Positions 1 to 5,138 are shown, counted from the stretch's first letter. The stretch is 6,541 nt of DNA from an uncultured Chloroflexota bacterium (GCA_937942935.1 CALDGT010001137.1:1-6541), one strand, 5' to 3'. Program-made: numbers and translations. Notes: generated by a model from the letters alone, not told the origin.

Positions 1-1
1 C

Positions 2-172
2 TATTGGGAAGAACCTTTTGGCGACAGACGGCAGGAATTGGTTTTTATCGGCATGGATATGCCCAAAGAAGCAATGCTGAATCAACTTAATCATGCACTG
101 CTAACAGATAGCGAGATGAAACTTGGTCAAATGGGGTGGGCAATCTTTCCAGACCCATTCCCTGTGTGGTAA
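2..172 (+). CDS. C-terminal fragment of a COG0523 (CobW/YciC/ZigA-type) GTPase, cut by the window edge
   Basis: An open frame enters from the left edge and gives 56 residues before a TAA stop. It contains GDRRQELVFIG, LLTD-EMK and a terminal DPFPVW. Aligned without gaps over its last 54 residues, it matches the C-terminus of the complete COG0523 GTPase at 1124-2305 at 30 of 54 positions by hand count. This is the C-terminal metal-binding-domain end of the YciC/ZigA group; the Walker A and CxCC parts lie outside the window. Members of this family are GTP-driven metallochaperones, several of them linked to zinc limitation. The next gene starts 15 nt after the stop, so the two are almost certainly co-transcribed. 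The family assignment is firm through the paralogue. The start, the promoter and the intactness of the upstream part cannot be judged. Confidence 0.85.
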   Translation, partial: YWEEPFGDRRQELVFIGMDMPKEAMLNQLNHALLTDSEMKLGQMGWAIFPDPFPVW

Positions 173-176
173 GGGC

Positions 177-181
177 AGGAG
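177..181 (+). promoter_or_regulatory. Shine-Dalgarno site that fixes the TTG start of the flavoprotein
   Basis: AGGAG lies 6 nt before TTG at 188. No ATG or GTG in this frame lies near the conserved N-terminal beta strand, and the FAD motif begins only about a dozen residues after the TTG. The TTG is therefore the likely true start. Confidence 0.75.
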
Positions 182-187
182 CTAAAG

Positions 188-1093
188 TTGATAAATATCA
201 AGCATTATGACGTTGCGATAATCGGCGGGGGTCCCGCCGGTTTACAAGCAACACTCATTCTCTCAAGAACGCAAAAGCGGATTATTGTCTTCGATTCTCA
301 AGAACTACCTCGCAATGCTTCATCACATGGGGTGCATAATTTTGTTGGACTTGATGGGTTAACACCATCCCAAATCCGCAAACAGGCTTGGGAACAAATC
401 GCTATCTACAATAGCGCAGAATTACATGCAAACCGTATAATAGATGTGCAATCAACAAACAATGACAAATTCATGGTAACAAGTGAAACAGGATTCAGCG
501 TGATAGCAAATCATGTTATACTTGCACTTGGTTTTCGAGATATATATCCTAATATTGATGGGTTTAAGGCATGTTGGGGCAATAGCATCATCTCTTGTCC
601 ATATTGCGATGGTTATGAAAATCGAAATCGTCTTTGGGGATTAGTTCCACCGTCCCAATTAGCACTAGAGCATATGCCAAGAATTTATCGTAACTGGACA
701 TCGACAGCCAAAATCATCTTACCATCTCACCTTGATATCGAAGCATCTTATAAAAATGAACTTATGACACAGGGCATATCTACCCATCAAGGCGATATCA
801 TAACAATACACCATACAGCAGGTAAAGTTGAAGCAGTCACACTAAACACTGGCGAAGTTTTAGAAGTTAGCACATTGTGGTGGAAACCACCAGAAGCACC
901 CCAACCACTCACAGAAAAAATTATCGCTAACTTTAGCCTAGAGTTAGATGATATTGGTTATATCAAAACCGATGCCAATCGCCAGACAACAACAAAAAAT
1001 TTATGGGCAGTTGGTGATGTATGTGGCTGGGCAGGCGCATTAGGGGCGGCATATCAGGGCAGTTTAGCGGCGTATGCTATCACTCGTATTTAA
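188..1093 (+). CDS. Thioredoxin-reductase-like FAD-dependent oxidoreductase with a degenerate NADPH site
   Basis: This is a 301-residue protein, close to the roughly 310 residues of low-molecular-weight thioredoxin reductases. The N-terminal FAD Rossmann motif is GGGPAG at residues 13-18, with an acidic residue at D36 ending the second strand. LALGFRD (112-118) is the usual bridge before the second domain. The redox-active pair CPYC is at 137-140, followed by DGYE, as in the TrxR-like/GliT-like branch. The C-terminal FAD motif is WAVGDVCGW (273-281). The expected NAD(P)H motif after the cysteines (GxGxxA) is replaced by GLVPPSQLALEH (151-162), and no HRRxxxR 2'-phosphate motif is seen. The likely role is thiol-disulfide exchange in the cytoplasm with an unknown donor. 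There is no signal peptide. It sits between two COG0523 GTPase genes, 15 nt after one and 30 nt before the other, so it probably belongs to their operon. The family is certain; the substrate and donor are not. Confidence 0.9.
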   Translation: MINIKHYDVAIIGGGPAGLQATLILSRTQKRIIVFDSQELPRNASSHGVHNFVGLDGLTPSQIRKQAWEQIAIYNSAELHANRIIDVQSTNNDKFMVTSETGFSVIANHVILALGFRDIYPNIDGFKACWGNSIISCPYCDGYENRNRLWGLVPPSQLALEHMPRIYRNWTSTAKIILPSHLDIEASYKNELMTQGISTHQGDIITIHHTAGKVEAVTLNTGEVLEVSTLWWKPPEAPQPLTEKIIANFSLELDDIGYIKTDANRQTTTKNLWAVGDVCGWAGALGAAYQGSLAAYAITRI

Positions 1094-1123
1094 TATAATG
1101 GACTATAAAATGGAGACACACTC

Positions 1124-2305
1124 ATGAAAAAACTCCCTGTCACCGTCCTAGCTGGTTTTTTAGGCGCGGGCAAAACAACCATGCTTAATCATATCCTCAA
1201 TAACCGTGAAGGGCTAAAGGTCGCGGTTATTGTCAATGATATGAGCGAAATCAATATAGATGCACAATTGGTACGTGACGGCAATGCCAATCTTAGCCGT
1301 ACCGATGAGCGTTTGGTCGAGATGACAAATGGGTGTATTTGTTGCACCCTGCGCGATGACCTGCTCACAGAAATCACCAAACTTGCCAAAGAAGGGCGCT
1401 TTGATTATTTGCTCATTGAAGCAACAGGCATTGCAGAACCCCTCCCTATCGCAGAAACATTCACATTCCCATTTGACGATGAAGGCGCAAGCCTTGCCGA
1501 TATTGCTCGTTTAGACACGATGGTGACAGTCGTAGATGCAAAAAATATCCTCAAAGAACTCCAGTCCTTAGATACTTTAGCAGACAGAGAGCTAAGTACA
1601 GATGATGATGAACGCACGATTGTGCATTTACTCATAGACCAAATCGAATTTGCCGATGTGATTGTGGTGAATAAGACCGATTTAGTGATTGCAGATGACC
1701 TGTTTCGGGTTGAATCGTTGCTCAAAAAGCTGAATCCGCGTGCAAAACTCATCCGCACCCATCATGGTGTTGTACCACTCAACGAAATTATCAATACAAA
1801 AAAATTTGATTTCGATGAAGCATCTCGTTTCGATGGTTGGCTTTCTGGAGAACATCATCACTCCGAGGCAGATGAACACGGAATTCACGATTTTGTCTAT
1901 CGGGCGCGTAAACCATTCCATCCCAAGCGCCTGTATCAAGCCATTACAGAAGATGATATTTTAGATGGGGTACTCCGTTCAAAAGGAATATGCTGGTTGG
2001 CAAATCGGCATGATATGGCAGGCATGTGGTCACAAGCAGGGTTAATCATCTCATTAGAGCCTGCGGGGACATGGTGGGCAGATGTGCCAGAAGATGAATA
2101 TCCAGATGATATGCGCGATGAACTTAAATCACAAATACAAGGTGAATTTGGAGACAGACGACAAGAATTGGTATTTATTGGGGTTGATATGAATGATGCA
2201 GAACTCCGCTCAAAATTAGATGCCTGTTTGCTCACAGATGACGAGATGAAGCATGGTATCAAAAAATGGGCAAAATACCGCGACCCGTTCCCCAGTTGGG
2301 AATAA
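1124..2305 (+). CDS. zigA: COG0523 zinc-type metallochaperone GTPase (YciC/ZigA group)
   Basis: A full-length 393-residue G3E P-loop GTPase, the usual length for YciC/ZigA. Walker A is GFLGAGKTT (11-19). The GCICC metal motif is at 70-74, with EATGIAEPLPI (99-109) around the Walker B/switch region and the guanine-specificity motif NKTD at 183-186. A histidine/acid-rich stretch (EHHHSEADEHGIH, 243-255) follows, then the C-terminal CobW domain with FHPKRLY and MWSQAGLIISL, which are characteristic of the YciC/ZigA subgroup. Family members use GTP hydrolysis to deliver Zn2+ or another metal to client proteins. GGAG at 1112-1115, 8 nt before the ATG, supports the start. It is a paralogue of the truncated gene at the left edge and follows the flavoprotein by 30 nt. 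No Zur box is visible nearby; the operon promoter should lie left of the window. The gene symbol is assigned by subgroup resemblance, and the metal served is inferred. Confidence 0.9.
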   Translation: MKKLPVTVLAGFLGAGKTTMLNHILNNREGLKVAVIVNDMSEINIDAQLVRDGNANLSRTDERLVEMTNGCICCTLRDDLLTEITKLAKEGRFDYLLIEATGIAEPLPIAETFTFPFDDEGASLADIARLDTMVTVVDAKNILKELQSLDTLADRELSTDDDERTIVHLLIDQIEFADVIVVNKTDLVIADDLFRVESLLKKLNPRAKLIRTHHGVVPLNEIINTKKFDFDEASRFDGWLSGEHHHSEADEHGIHDFVYRARKPFHPKRLYQAITEDDILDGVLRSKGICWLANRHDMAGMWSQAGLIISLEPAGTWWADVPEDEYPDDMRDELKSQIQGEFGDRRQELVFIGVDMNDAELRSKLDACLLTDDEMKHGIKKWAKYRDPFPSWE

Positions 2306-2317
2306 ACCCCTAAAAAC

Positions 2318-2342
2318 TAGGTGCTGAACACATCAGCACCTA
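2318..2342 (+). terminator. Hairpin after the GTPase gene, probable terminator
   Basis: TAGGTGCTGA and TCAGCACCTA form a perfect 10-bp stem around an ACACA loop, 12 nt after the stop codon. An A-run (AAAAAC) precedes it, but there is no strong T-tract after it on the + strand, so + strand termination may be weak or factor-dependent. Read on the - strand, the stem is followed by GTTTTTAG. Confidence 0.6.
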
Positions 2343-2352
2343 TTCAAAATCA

Positions 2353-2361
2353 TGTTATAAT
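2353..2361 (+). promoter_or_regulatory. Extended -10 promoter for the small peptide / DinB unit
   Basis: TGTTATAAT is a perfect extended -10 element (TGnTATAAT). The position of a -35 box overlaps the preceding hairpin and is poor (TCAGCA at 2333-2338, 17-nt spacer), which extended -10 promoters can tolerate. Transcription would start near 2368, about 35 nt before the small ORF. Confidence 0.55.
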
Positions 2362-2362
2362 C

Positions 2363-2381
2363 GAATTGATACATTCAATTC
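2363..2381. repeat. Small inverted repeat at the predicted transcription start, possible operator
   Basis: GAATTGA and TCAATTC are perfect 7-bp arms around TACAT, starting one base after the -10 box. The position suits a repressor site or a 5'-end hairpin of the transcript. The AT-rich arms loosely resemble those of the palindrome at 3692-3721, but they are not the same sequence. Confidence 0.45.
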
Positions 2382-2402
2382 ATTCATAAAAGGATAATCA
2401 AC

Positions 2403-2534
2403 ATGAGCAATGATAAAAAACCCCAAATCAATATCATGAAATTGGTCAAACGCCTTGGGATGATGTTGGTCATCTTCCGAATGTTAAAAGGTCGGCAAAA
2501 TAAAGAATCTTCAACCAAGACAACAAATGTGTAG
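2403..2534 (+). CDS. Small basic peptide of unknown function (43 residues)
   Basis: An ATG, 42 further codons and a TAG encode a 43-residue peptide. I do not recognise the family. AGGA at 2391-2394 lies 8 nt before the ATG, and an extended -10 promoter and inverted repeat lie upstream, so translation is plausible. The peptide has ten Lys/Arg against two acidic residues. Its middle, roughly residues 9-29 (INIMKLVKRLGMMLVIFRML), mixes hydrophobic and basic positions as an amphipathic or membrane-associated helix would. The tail is polar and rich in Ser, Thr and Lys. There is no cysteine and no signal peptidase site. The DinB-like gene starts 9 nt after its stop, so it may act as a leader ORF or as a partner protein. 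The signals for a real gene are good; the function is unknown. Confidence 0.6.
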   Translation: MSNDKKPQINIMKLVKRLGMMLVIFRMLKGRQNKESSTKTTNV

Positions 2535-2543
2535 GCAGAAATA

Positions 2544-3017
2544 ATGTCTGACCAACATATTCGCCAACAATTGGTGAATTTGCTCACCAAACCACAAGCG
2601 CACATGCTGTTTGATGATGCTATCAAAGATTTTCCGATGTCCCATATCAACACCCGCCCAACAGGTGTTGAATATACATTTTGGCATTTGCTCGAACATC
2701 TACGGATTTGCCAATGGGATATTTTGGATTATTGTCGCAATTCGCACTATAAAGAATTAAAATTCCCAGATGATTTATGGCAACCGCGTGATGCAATAAC
2801 TGATGAATCGGGTTGGAAAAAGACAATTGCCCAATTTCATAATGACCATGCTGAGTTGGTCGCGTTGGTCAAAAATCCCACTACCGATTTATTTGCGCCA
2901 ATTCCACATGGGTATGATGGGCATACCATCTTCCGTGAGATTTTAGTTGTAGCAGACCATAATGCCTATCATATTGGTGAATTTGGCATTTTGCGCCATA
3001 TCATGGGCTTGTGGTAA
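2544..3017 (+). CDS. DinB-fold putative metal-dependent protein
   Basis: A 157-residue, probably all-helical protein with the layout of DinB/YfiT-like four-helix bundles. FWHLLEHLRICQWDI (46-60) carries H48 and H52 in the second helix, and ADHNAYHIGEFGILRH (137-152) carries H139 and H143 in the last. H48, H139 and H143 are the likely His triad for a divalent metal. Known family members include thiol-S-transferases and other enzymes, but most are uncharacterised, so no substrate can be given. It is cytoplasmic with no signal peptide. The start follows the small peptide stop by 9 nt, with only a weak TAGG (2532-2535) as ribosome site, which suggests translational coupling to the peptide. The gene converges on the ArsR-type regulator, with a perfect inverted repeat between them. 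Confidence 0.82.
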   Translation: MSDQHIRQQLVNLLTKPQAHMLFDDAIKDFPMSHINTRPTGVEYTFWHLLEHLRICQWDILDYCRNSHYKELKFPDDLWQPRDAITDESGWKKTIAQFHNDHAELVALVKNPTTDLFAPIPHGYDGHTIFREILVVADHNAYHIGEFGILRHIMGLW

Positions 3018-3035
3018 ATGTGCTGGAGTGTCTTT

Positions 3036-3079
3036 TGGCTTCTAAGCAATGGGGCTATTTCTTATTCACTTAGAAGCCA
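3036..3079. terminator. Long inverted repeat between convergent genes, candidate bidirectional terminator
   Basis: TGGCTTCTAAG (3036-3046) and CTTAGAAGCCA (3069-3079) are perfect 11-bp arms separated by 22 nt. They lie in the 67-nt gap between the stops of the DinB-like gene (+) and the ArsR-type gene (-). Neither side has a clear T-tract (TTTT at 3033-3036 is on the + strand before the stem), so it is not a textbook intrinsic terminator. Mutual transcript protection is another possible role. Confidence 0.5.
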
Positions 3080-3084
3080 CGAAA

Positions 3085-3684
3085 CTAAACATCGAGCCAA
3101 TACTCTGCCCCACCCCGTTCTCGCTTCATAAAACCATCTTCTATCAAGCCACGTCGAAGGGTTGCATAATCGGGATGAATGTGAGTCTTAATAACCTCAT
3201 TCACTTGCTTCTCTGTATACCGCACCCCTGATTCAAATTTGGATGCAACCCACTGCAAAACGACACGCCGTTCTTTATCTTTGATTGGCATATCTGTTAA
3301 CCGTCCATTGAATGTCCACTTGACCAAAATAGACTTCTCTTCAGGTTTCATATCCAAATCATCTATCCACCGATTATCAGAGACGGGCTTTTCTTTTATC
3401 GCCAGTGGTTTGCCTAATTGGTGAACATAACCATCCAAAATATCAATCACTTCTGGCTTAAAGTGATACGAGCGTTCTTGATTCAACATCGTCAAGCGCA
3501 AAAACCCGTTTGCATGAAGTTGTGTTAAATGTTCAGAAACTTGCGCTTCTGGCAAACGCATTTGCTTGGCAATATCTTGCACAGTACACCCGCGCTCAGA
3601 GGCAAGTCGTAATAGGTGTAACCGATTCGGGTCTGAAATTGCCCTTAACATTGAGAGAAAATAGAGTTGTTCATTACTATCCAT
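3085..3684 (-). CDS. ArsR-like winged-helix regulator fused to DUF2087 (downstream copy)
   Basis: A 199-residue protein. Residues 1-80 form an ArsR-like winged helix: LYFLSMLRAISDPNRLHLL, then TVQDIAKQM and the recognition helix AQVSEHLTQLHANGFL (48-62), with a wing near NQERSYHF (68-75). A linker (81-117) joins DUF2087 (about 118-197), marked by GRLTDMPIKDKERRVVLQW, FESGVRYTEKQVNEVI, HPDYATLRRGLIEDGF and a terminal RGGAEYWL. The only cysteine is C33 and there is no ELCVCDL-type metal site, so it is unlikely to be a classical metal sensor. DUF2087 is known mainly as a domain attached to regulators and may sense a ligand or dimerise. The ATG has AAGG (minus strand) 8-9 nt upstream. It is a paralogue of the next gene upstream, lying 81 nt after it on the same strand, with its own promoter and a strong palindrome. 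Confidence 0.88.
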   Translation of the reverse strand: MDSNEQLYFLSMLRAISDPNRLHLLRLASERGCTVQDIAKQMRLPEAQVSEHLTQLHANGFLRLTMLNQERSYHFKPEVIDILDGYVHQLGKPLAIKEKPVSDNRWIDDLDMKPEEKSILVKWTFNGRLTDMPIKDKERRVVLQWVASKFESGVRYTEKQVNEVIKTHIHPDYATLRRGLIEDGFMKRERGGAEYWLDV

Positions 3685-3691
3685 AAAGCAC

Positions 3692-3721
3692 CTTCAAATT
3701 TGATAAGTATCTAATTTGAAG
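3692..3721. promoter_or_regulatory. 30-bp palindrome, probable autoregulatory operator of the ArsR-DUF2087 gene
   Basis: The outer arms CTTCAAATT (3692-3700) and AATTTGAAG (3713-3721) are perfect complements. Inside them GATA (3702-3705) and TATC (3708-3711) pair too, leaving only a T/T mismatch and a central AG: 26 of 30 positions are symmetric. It covers the predicted start site (about 3713) and overlaps the end of the -10 box and the ribosome site, so binding there should block transcription of the gene at 3085-3684. Confidence 0.75.
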
Positions 3722-3747
3722 TATATCGAATTTAAGAATTTTGTCAA
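3720..3747 (-). promoter_or_regulatory. Sigma70-type promoter of the downstream ArsR-DUF2087 gene
   Basis: On the - strand, TTGACA (3742-3747) is followed after 16 nt by TATACT (3720-3725), matching consensus at 6/6 and 5/6. The gene therefore need not rely on read-through from its upstream paralogue. Confidence 0.75.
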
Positions 3748-3765
3748 GCAGTCAAAATAAAAAGA

Positions 3766-4380
3766 TTACATCATCGGCTCATCTTCTGGGGTAAGCCAAT
3801 AACTTCCGCCACCGCGTTCACGTCGCATAAATCCGTATTCGACTAAATTTCGCCGTATAGTGGCATAATCGGGATGTATCTCTTTAATAATGTTGTTTAC
3901 TTGTTGTTCAGAATAGCGCACTCCTACCTCAAATTTGGTGGCAATCCATCGCAAAACGACCAACCATTTTTTTTCTTTGGTCGGCATCTGAGTCAGTTTG
4001 CCACTCATTGTATAGTCATATAAAACTTTTTTATCATCTGTTGACCAATCTAGCAAATCAATCCACGCATCATCAGATTTAATCGGTTGAGGCTCTTCAT
4101 CGTGCTTTTCTATCAACTCAAGAAAATTTTTGAACGACTCTAATTGGCGTGGGTTAAAACTATAAAATCGTTGATTCCCCGCCATACGCAATTTCAAAAA
4201 CCCGGCAGTATGCAGTTTGCTCACATGATGCGATACAGTTGGCTCAGATAAATCGGTCAATTGTGCCATTTCGGTCACAGTACGTTCTTGTTTGACCATC
4301 ATCAACAACATTTTGAATCGTTTTTCGTCTGCTAAGGCTTTCACCATATGCAAAAAATAAAGTTGTGCTTTGCTATCCAT
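3766..4380 (-). CDS. ArsR-like winged-helix regulator fused to DUF2087 (upstream copy)
   Basis: A 204-residue paralogue of the gene at 3085-3684 with the same two-domain plan. The N-terminal winged helix shares the start (MDS, then QLYFL) and carries TVTEMAQ and the recognition helix PTVSHHVSKLHTAGFL (47-62). DUF2087 spans about 118-197, with GKLTQMPTKEKKWLVVLRW, GVRYSEQQVNNII, HPDYATIRRNLVEYGF and RERGGGSYWL. An acidic tail (TPEDEPMM) extends beyond the paralogue. It contains no cysteine at all, so thiolate metal sensing as in SmtB/ArsR is excluded. The recognition helix differs from the paralogue (PTVSHHVSK against AQVSEHLTQ), which suggests distinct or partly overlapping target sites. AAGGG upstream on the - strand is a good ribosome site. 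It is transcribed divergently from the TetR gene. The ligand is unknown. Confidence 0.88.
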   Translation of the reverse strand: MDSKAQLYFLHMVKALADEKRFKMLLMMVKQERTVTEMAQLTDLSEPTVSHHVSKLHTAGFLKLRMAGNQRFYSFNPRQLESFKNFLELIEKHDEEPQPIKSDDAWIDLLDWSTDDKKVLYDYTMSGKLTQMPTKEKKWLVVLRWIATKFEVGVRYSEQQVNNIIKEIHPDYATIRRNLVEYGFMRRERGGGSYWLTPEDEPMM

Positions 4381-4413
4381 AACTACCCTTTATATCTGAC
4401 AATCATAGAGTGA

Positions 4414-4441
4414 AGGATAGGGAAATTTTGCCATTTGTCAA
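4414..4441 (-). promoter_or_regulatory. Promoter of the upstream ArsR-DUF2087 gene
   Basis: On the - strand, TTGACA (4436-4441) is followed after 16 nt by TATCCT (4414-4419, 4/6 match). The core GCTTGACAAA is identical in the promoter of the downstream paralogue. No clean palindrome follows the -10 box here, only weak partial symmetry between CTATCCTT and AAGGGTAG. Confidence 0.6.
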
Positions 4442-4458
4442 GCAAATCATGTGTGTCC

Positions 4459-4486
4459 TTGACAATTATATACCATTCGGTATAAT
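4459..4486 (+). promoter_or_regulatory. Consensus promoter of the TetR-family gene
   Basis: TTGACA (4459-4464), a 16-nt spacer and TATAAT (4481-4486) match consensus at all 12 positions. It is divergent from the ArsR-DUF2087 promoter, with 17 nt between the two -35 boxes. A promoter this strong for a regulator suggests that it is normally held down by repression. Confidence 0.85.
4469..4484. promoter_or_regulatory. TetR operator copy 1, inside the tetR promoter
   Basis: TATACC-ATTC-GGTATA has 6-bp perfect arms and fills the spacer up to and into the -10 box. A repressor bound here would exclude RNA polymerase. The same 16-mer recurs as its exact reverse complement at 5104-5119. Confidence 0.85.
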
Positions 4487-4497
4487 AAACTAAGATT

Positions 4498-4501
4498 GAG
4501 G
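4498..4501 (+). promoter_or_regulatory. Shine-Dalgarno site favouring the second ATG of tetR
   Basis: GAGG lies only 2 nt before ATG 4504 but 8 nt before the in-frame ATG 4510, so 4510 is the better start. Confidence 0.65.
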
Positions 4502-4509
4502 TTATGAAT

Positions 4510-5082
4510 ATGGATACACGGGCAAAAATTTTACATGAAGCGCTTCATTTATTCGCCACATACGGATATGATGGTGTTGGCGTGCAACAAATCGTAGATG
4601 AATCTGGCATCACTAAGCCCACACTATATCATTATTTTGGGAATAAGCGGGGCTTATTTGAGACATTAGTGAGAGAACGGTCTACCCCCCTCATCGAAAT
4701 GGTGCGCGAAGCCTGTCATTATAAAGGGGATATTACCCTCTCCATACAAACCATTGTAAAAACTTACTTTTCGTTTGCCCAAAAACATCCTACTTTTTAT
4801 CGTATGATACTCTCAATGTGGTTTGCGCCACCATCTAGCGAATATTTTTCCGTTGTCCAAGATGTTCAGCATCAACAATATCAACTCTTTGAGGAATTAT
4901 TTCGTAATGCAGTGCAAAATCATGGCAATATGCGAGGAAGACACGCCCAACTAGCAGTGAGCCTAAAAGGGACAATAGATACCTATATCGGCATGGGGCT
5001 ACAGGGGTATATCAACTTACAAGCAGACGATGGCATAGAATACCGCATCATTCACCAATTCATGCACGGCATCTTCTCGTAG
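4510..5082 (+). CDS. TetR/AcrR-family transcriptional repressor
   Basis: 190 residues from the chosen ATG; an in-frame ATG 6 nt earlier would add two residues but is too close to the ribosome site. The N-terminal TetR domain is complete: TRAKILHEALHLFATYGYDG, then the helix-turn-helix VQQIVDESGITKPTLYHYFGNK (25-46), ending in the signature TLYHYFGNKRGLFETLV. The C-terminal helical ligand-binding and dimerisation part (about 60-190) is variable, with aromatic and Met-rich helices (FYRMILSMWF, 97-106), so the ligand cannot be named. Dimeric repressors of this type bind short palindromes and leave DNA on binding a small molecule. A matching palindrome lies in its own promoter and another before the GH13 gene 56 nt downstream. 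It therefore probably represses itself and the glycosidase, with a sugar or metabolite as inducer (inferred). Confidence 0.92.
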   Translation: MDTRAKILHEALHLFATYGYDGVGVQQIVDESGITKPTLYHYFGNKRGLFETLVRERSTPLIEMVREACHYKGDITLSIQTIVKTYFSFAQKHPTFYRMILSMWFAPPSSEYFSVVQDVQHQQYQLFEELFRNAVQNHGNMRGRHAQLAVSLKGTIDTYIGMGLQGYINLQADDGIEYRIIHQFMHGIFS

Positions 5083-5103
5083 GAAATTTTTTTATCCGAA
5101 TAT

Positions 5104-5119
5104 TATACCGAATGGTATA
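5104..5119. promoter_or_regulatory. TetR operator copy 2, before the GH13 gene
   Basis: TATACC-GAAT-GGTATA is the exact reverse complement of the site in the tetR promoter. It sits 19 nt before the chosen amylase ATG. A TATTAT (5101-5106) just before and into it could be a -10 box, but no convincing -35 is seen, so the site may instead act as a roadblock to transcription coming from tetR. Confidence 0.85.
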
Positions 5120-5120
5120 C

Positions 5121-5128
5121 AAGAAAGG
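5121..5128 (+). promoter_or_regulatory. Shine-Dalgarno site fixing the amylase start at 5139
   Basis: AAGAAAGG lies 10 nt before ATG 5139. The earlier in-frame ATG at 5112 lies within the operator and has no ribosome site, so it is not used here. Confidence 0.65.
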
Positions 5129-5138
5129 CTCTACACTC

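Noticed and set aside
1094..1099. TATAAT directly after the flavoprotein stop, as a possible internal promoter for the second GTPase
   Set aside because: There is no -35-like hexamer at 16-18 nt upstream and no extended TG, and the 30-nt gap fits simple operon read-through.
1189..2262. Several open frames on the - strand and in other + frames inside the COG0523 gene
   Set aside because: They overlap a full-length conserved GTPase, show no recognisable domains and have the composition expected of antisense or shifted reading of that gene.
2384..2699. Minus-strand open frames opposite the small peptide and the DinB-like gene
   Set aside because: They are antisense to a supported small ORF and a recognised family, with no promoter or ribosome site identified for them.
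4381..4435. CTATCCTT / AAGGGTAG symmetry as an operator for the upstream ArsR-DUF2087 gene
   Set aside because: The arms are imperfect and far apart, and one is simply the ribosome site, so chance is the better explanation.
5112..5138. Upstream ATG that would add nine residues to the GH13 enzyme
   Set aside because: This ATG lies inside the TetR operator and has no ribosome site, and the family's conserved sequence starts just after the second ATG at 5139.
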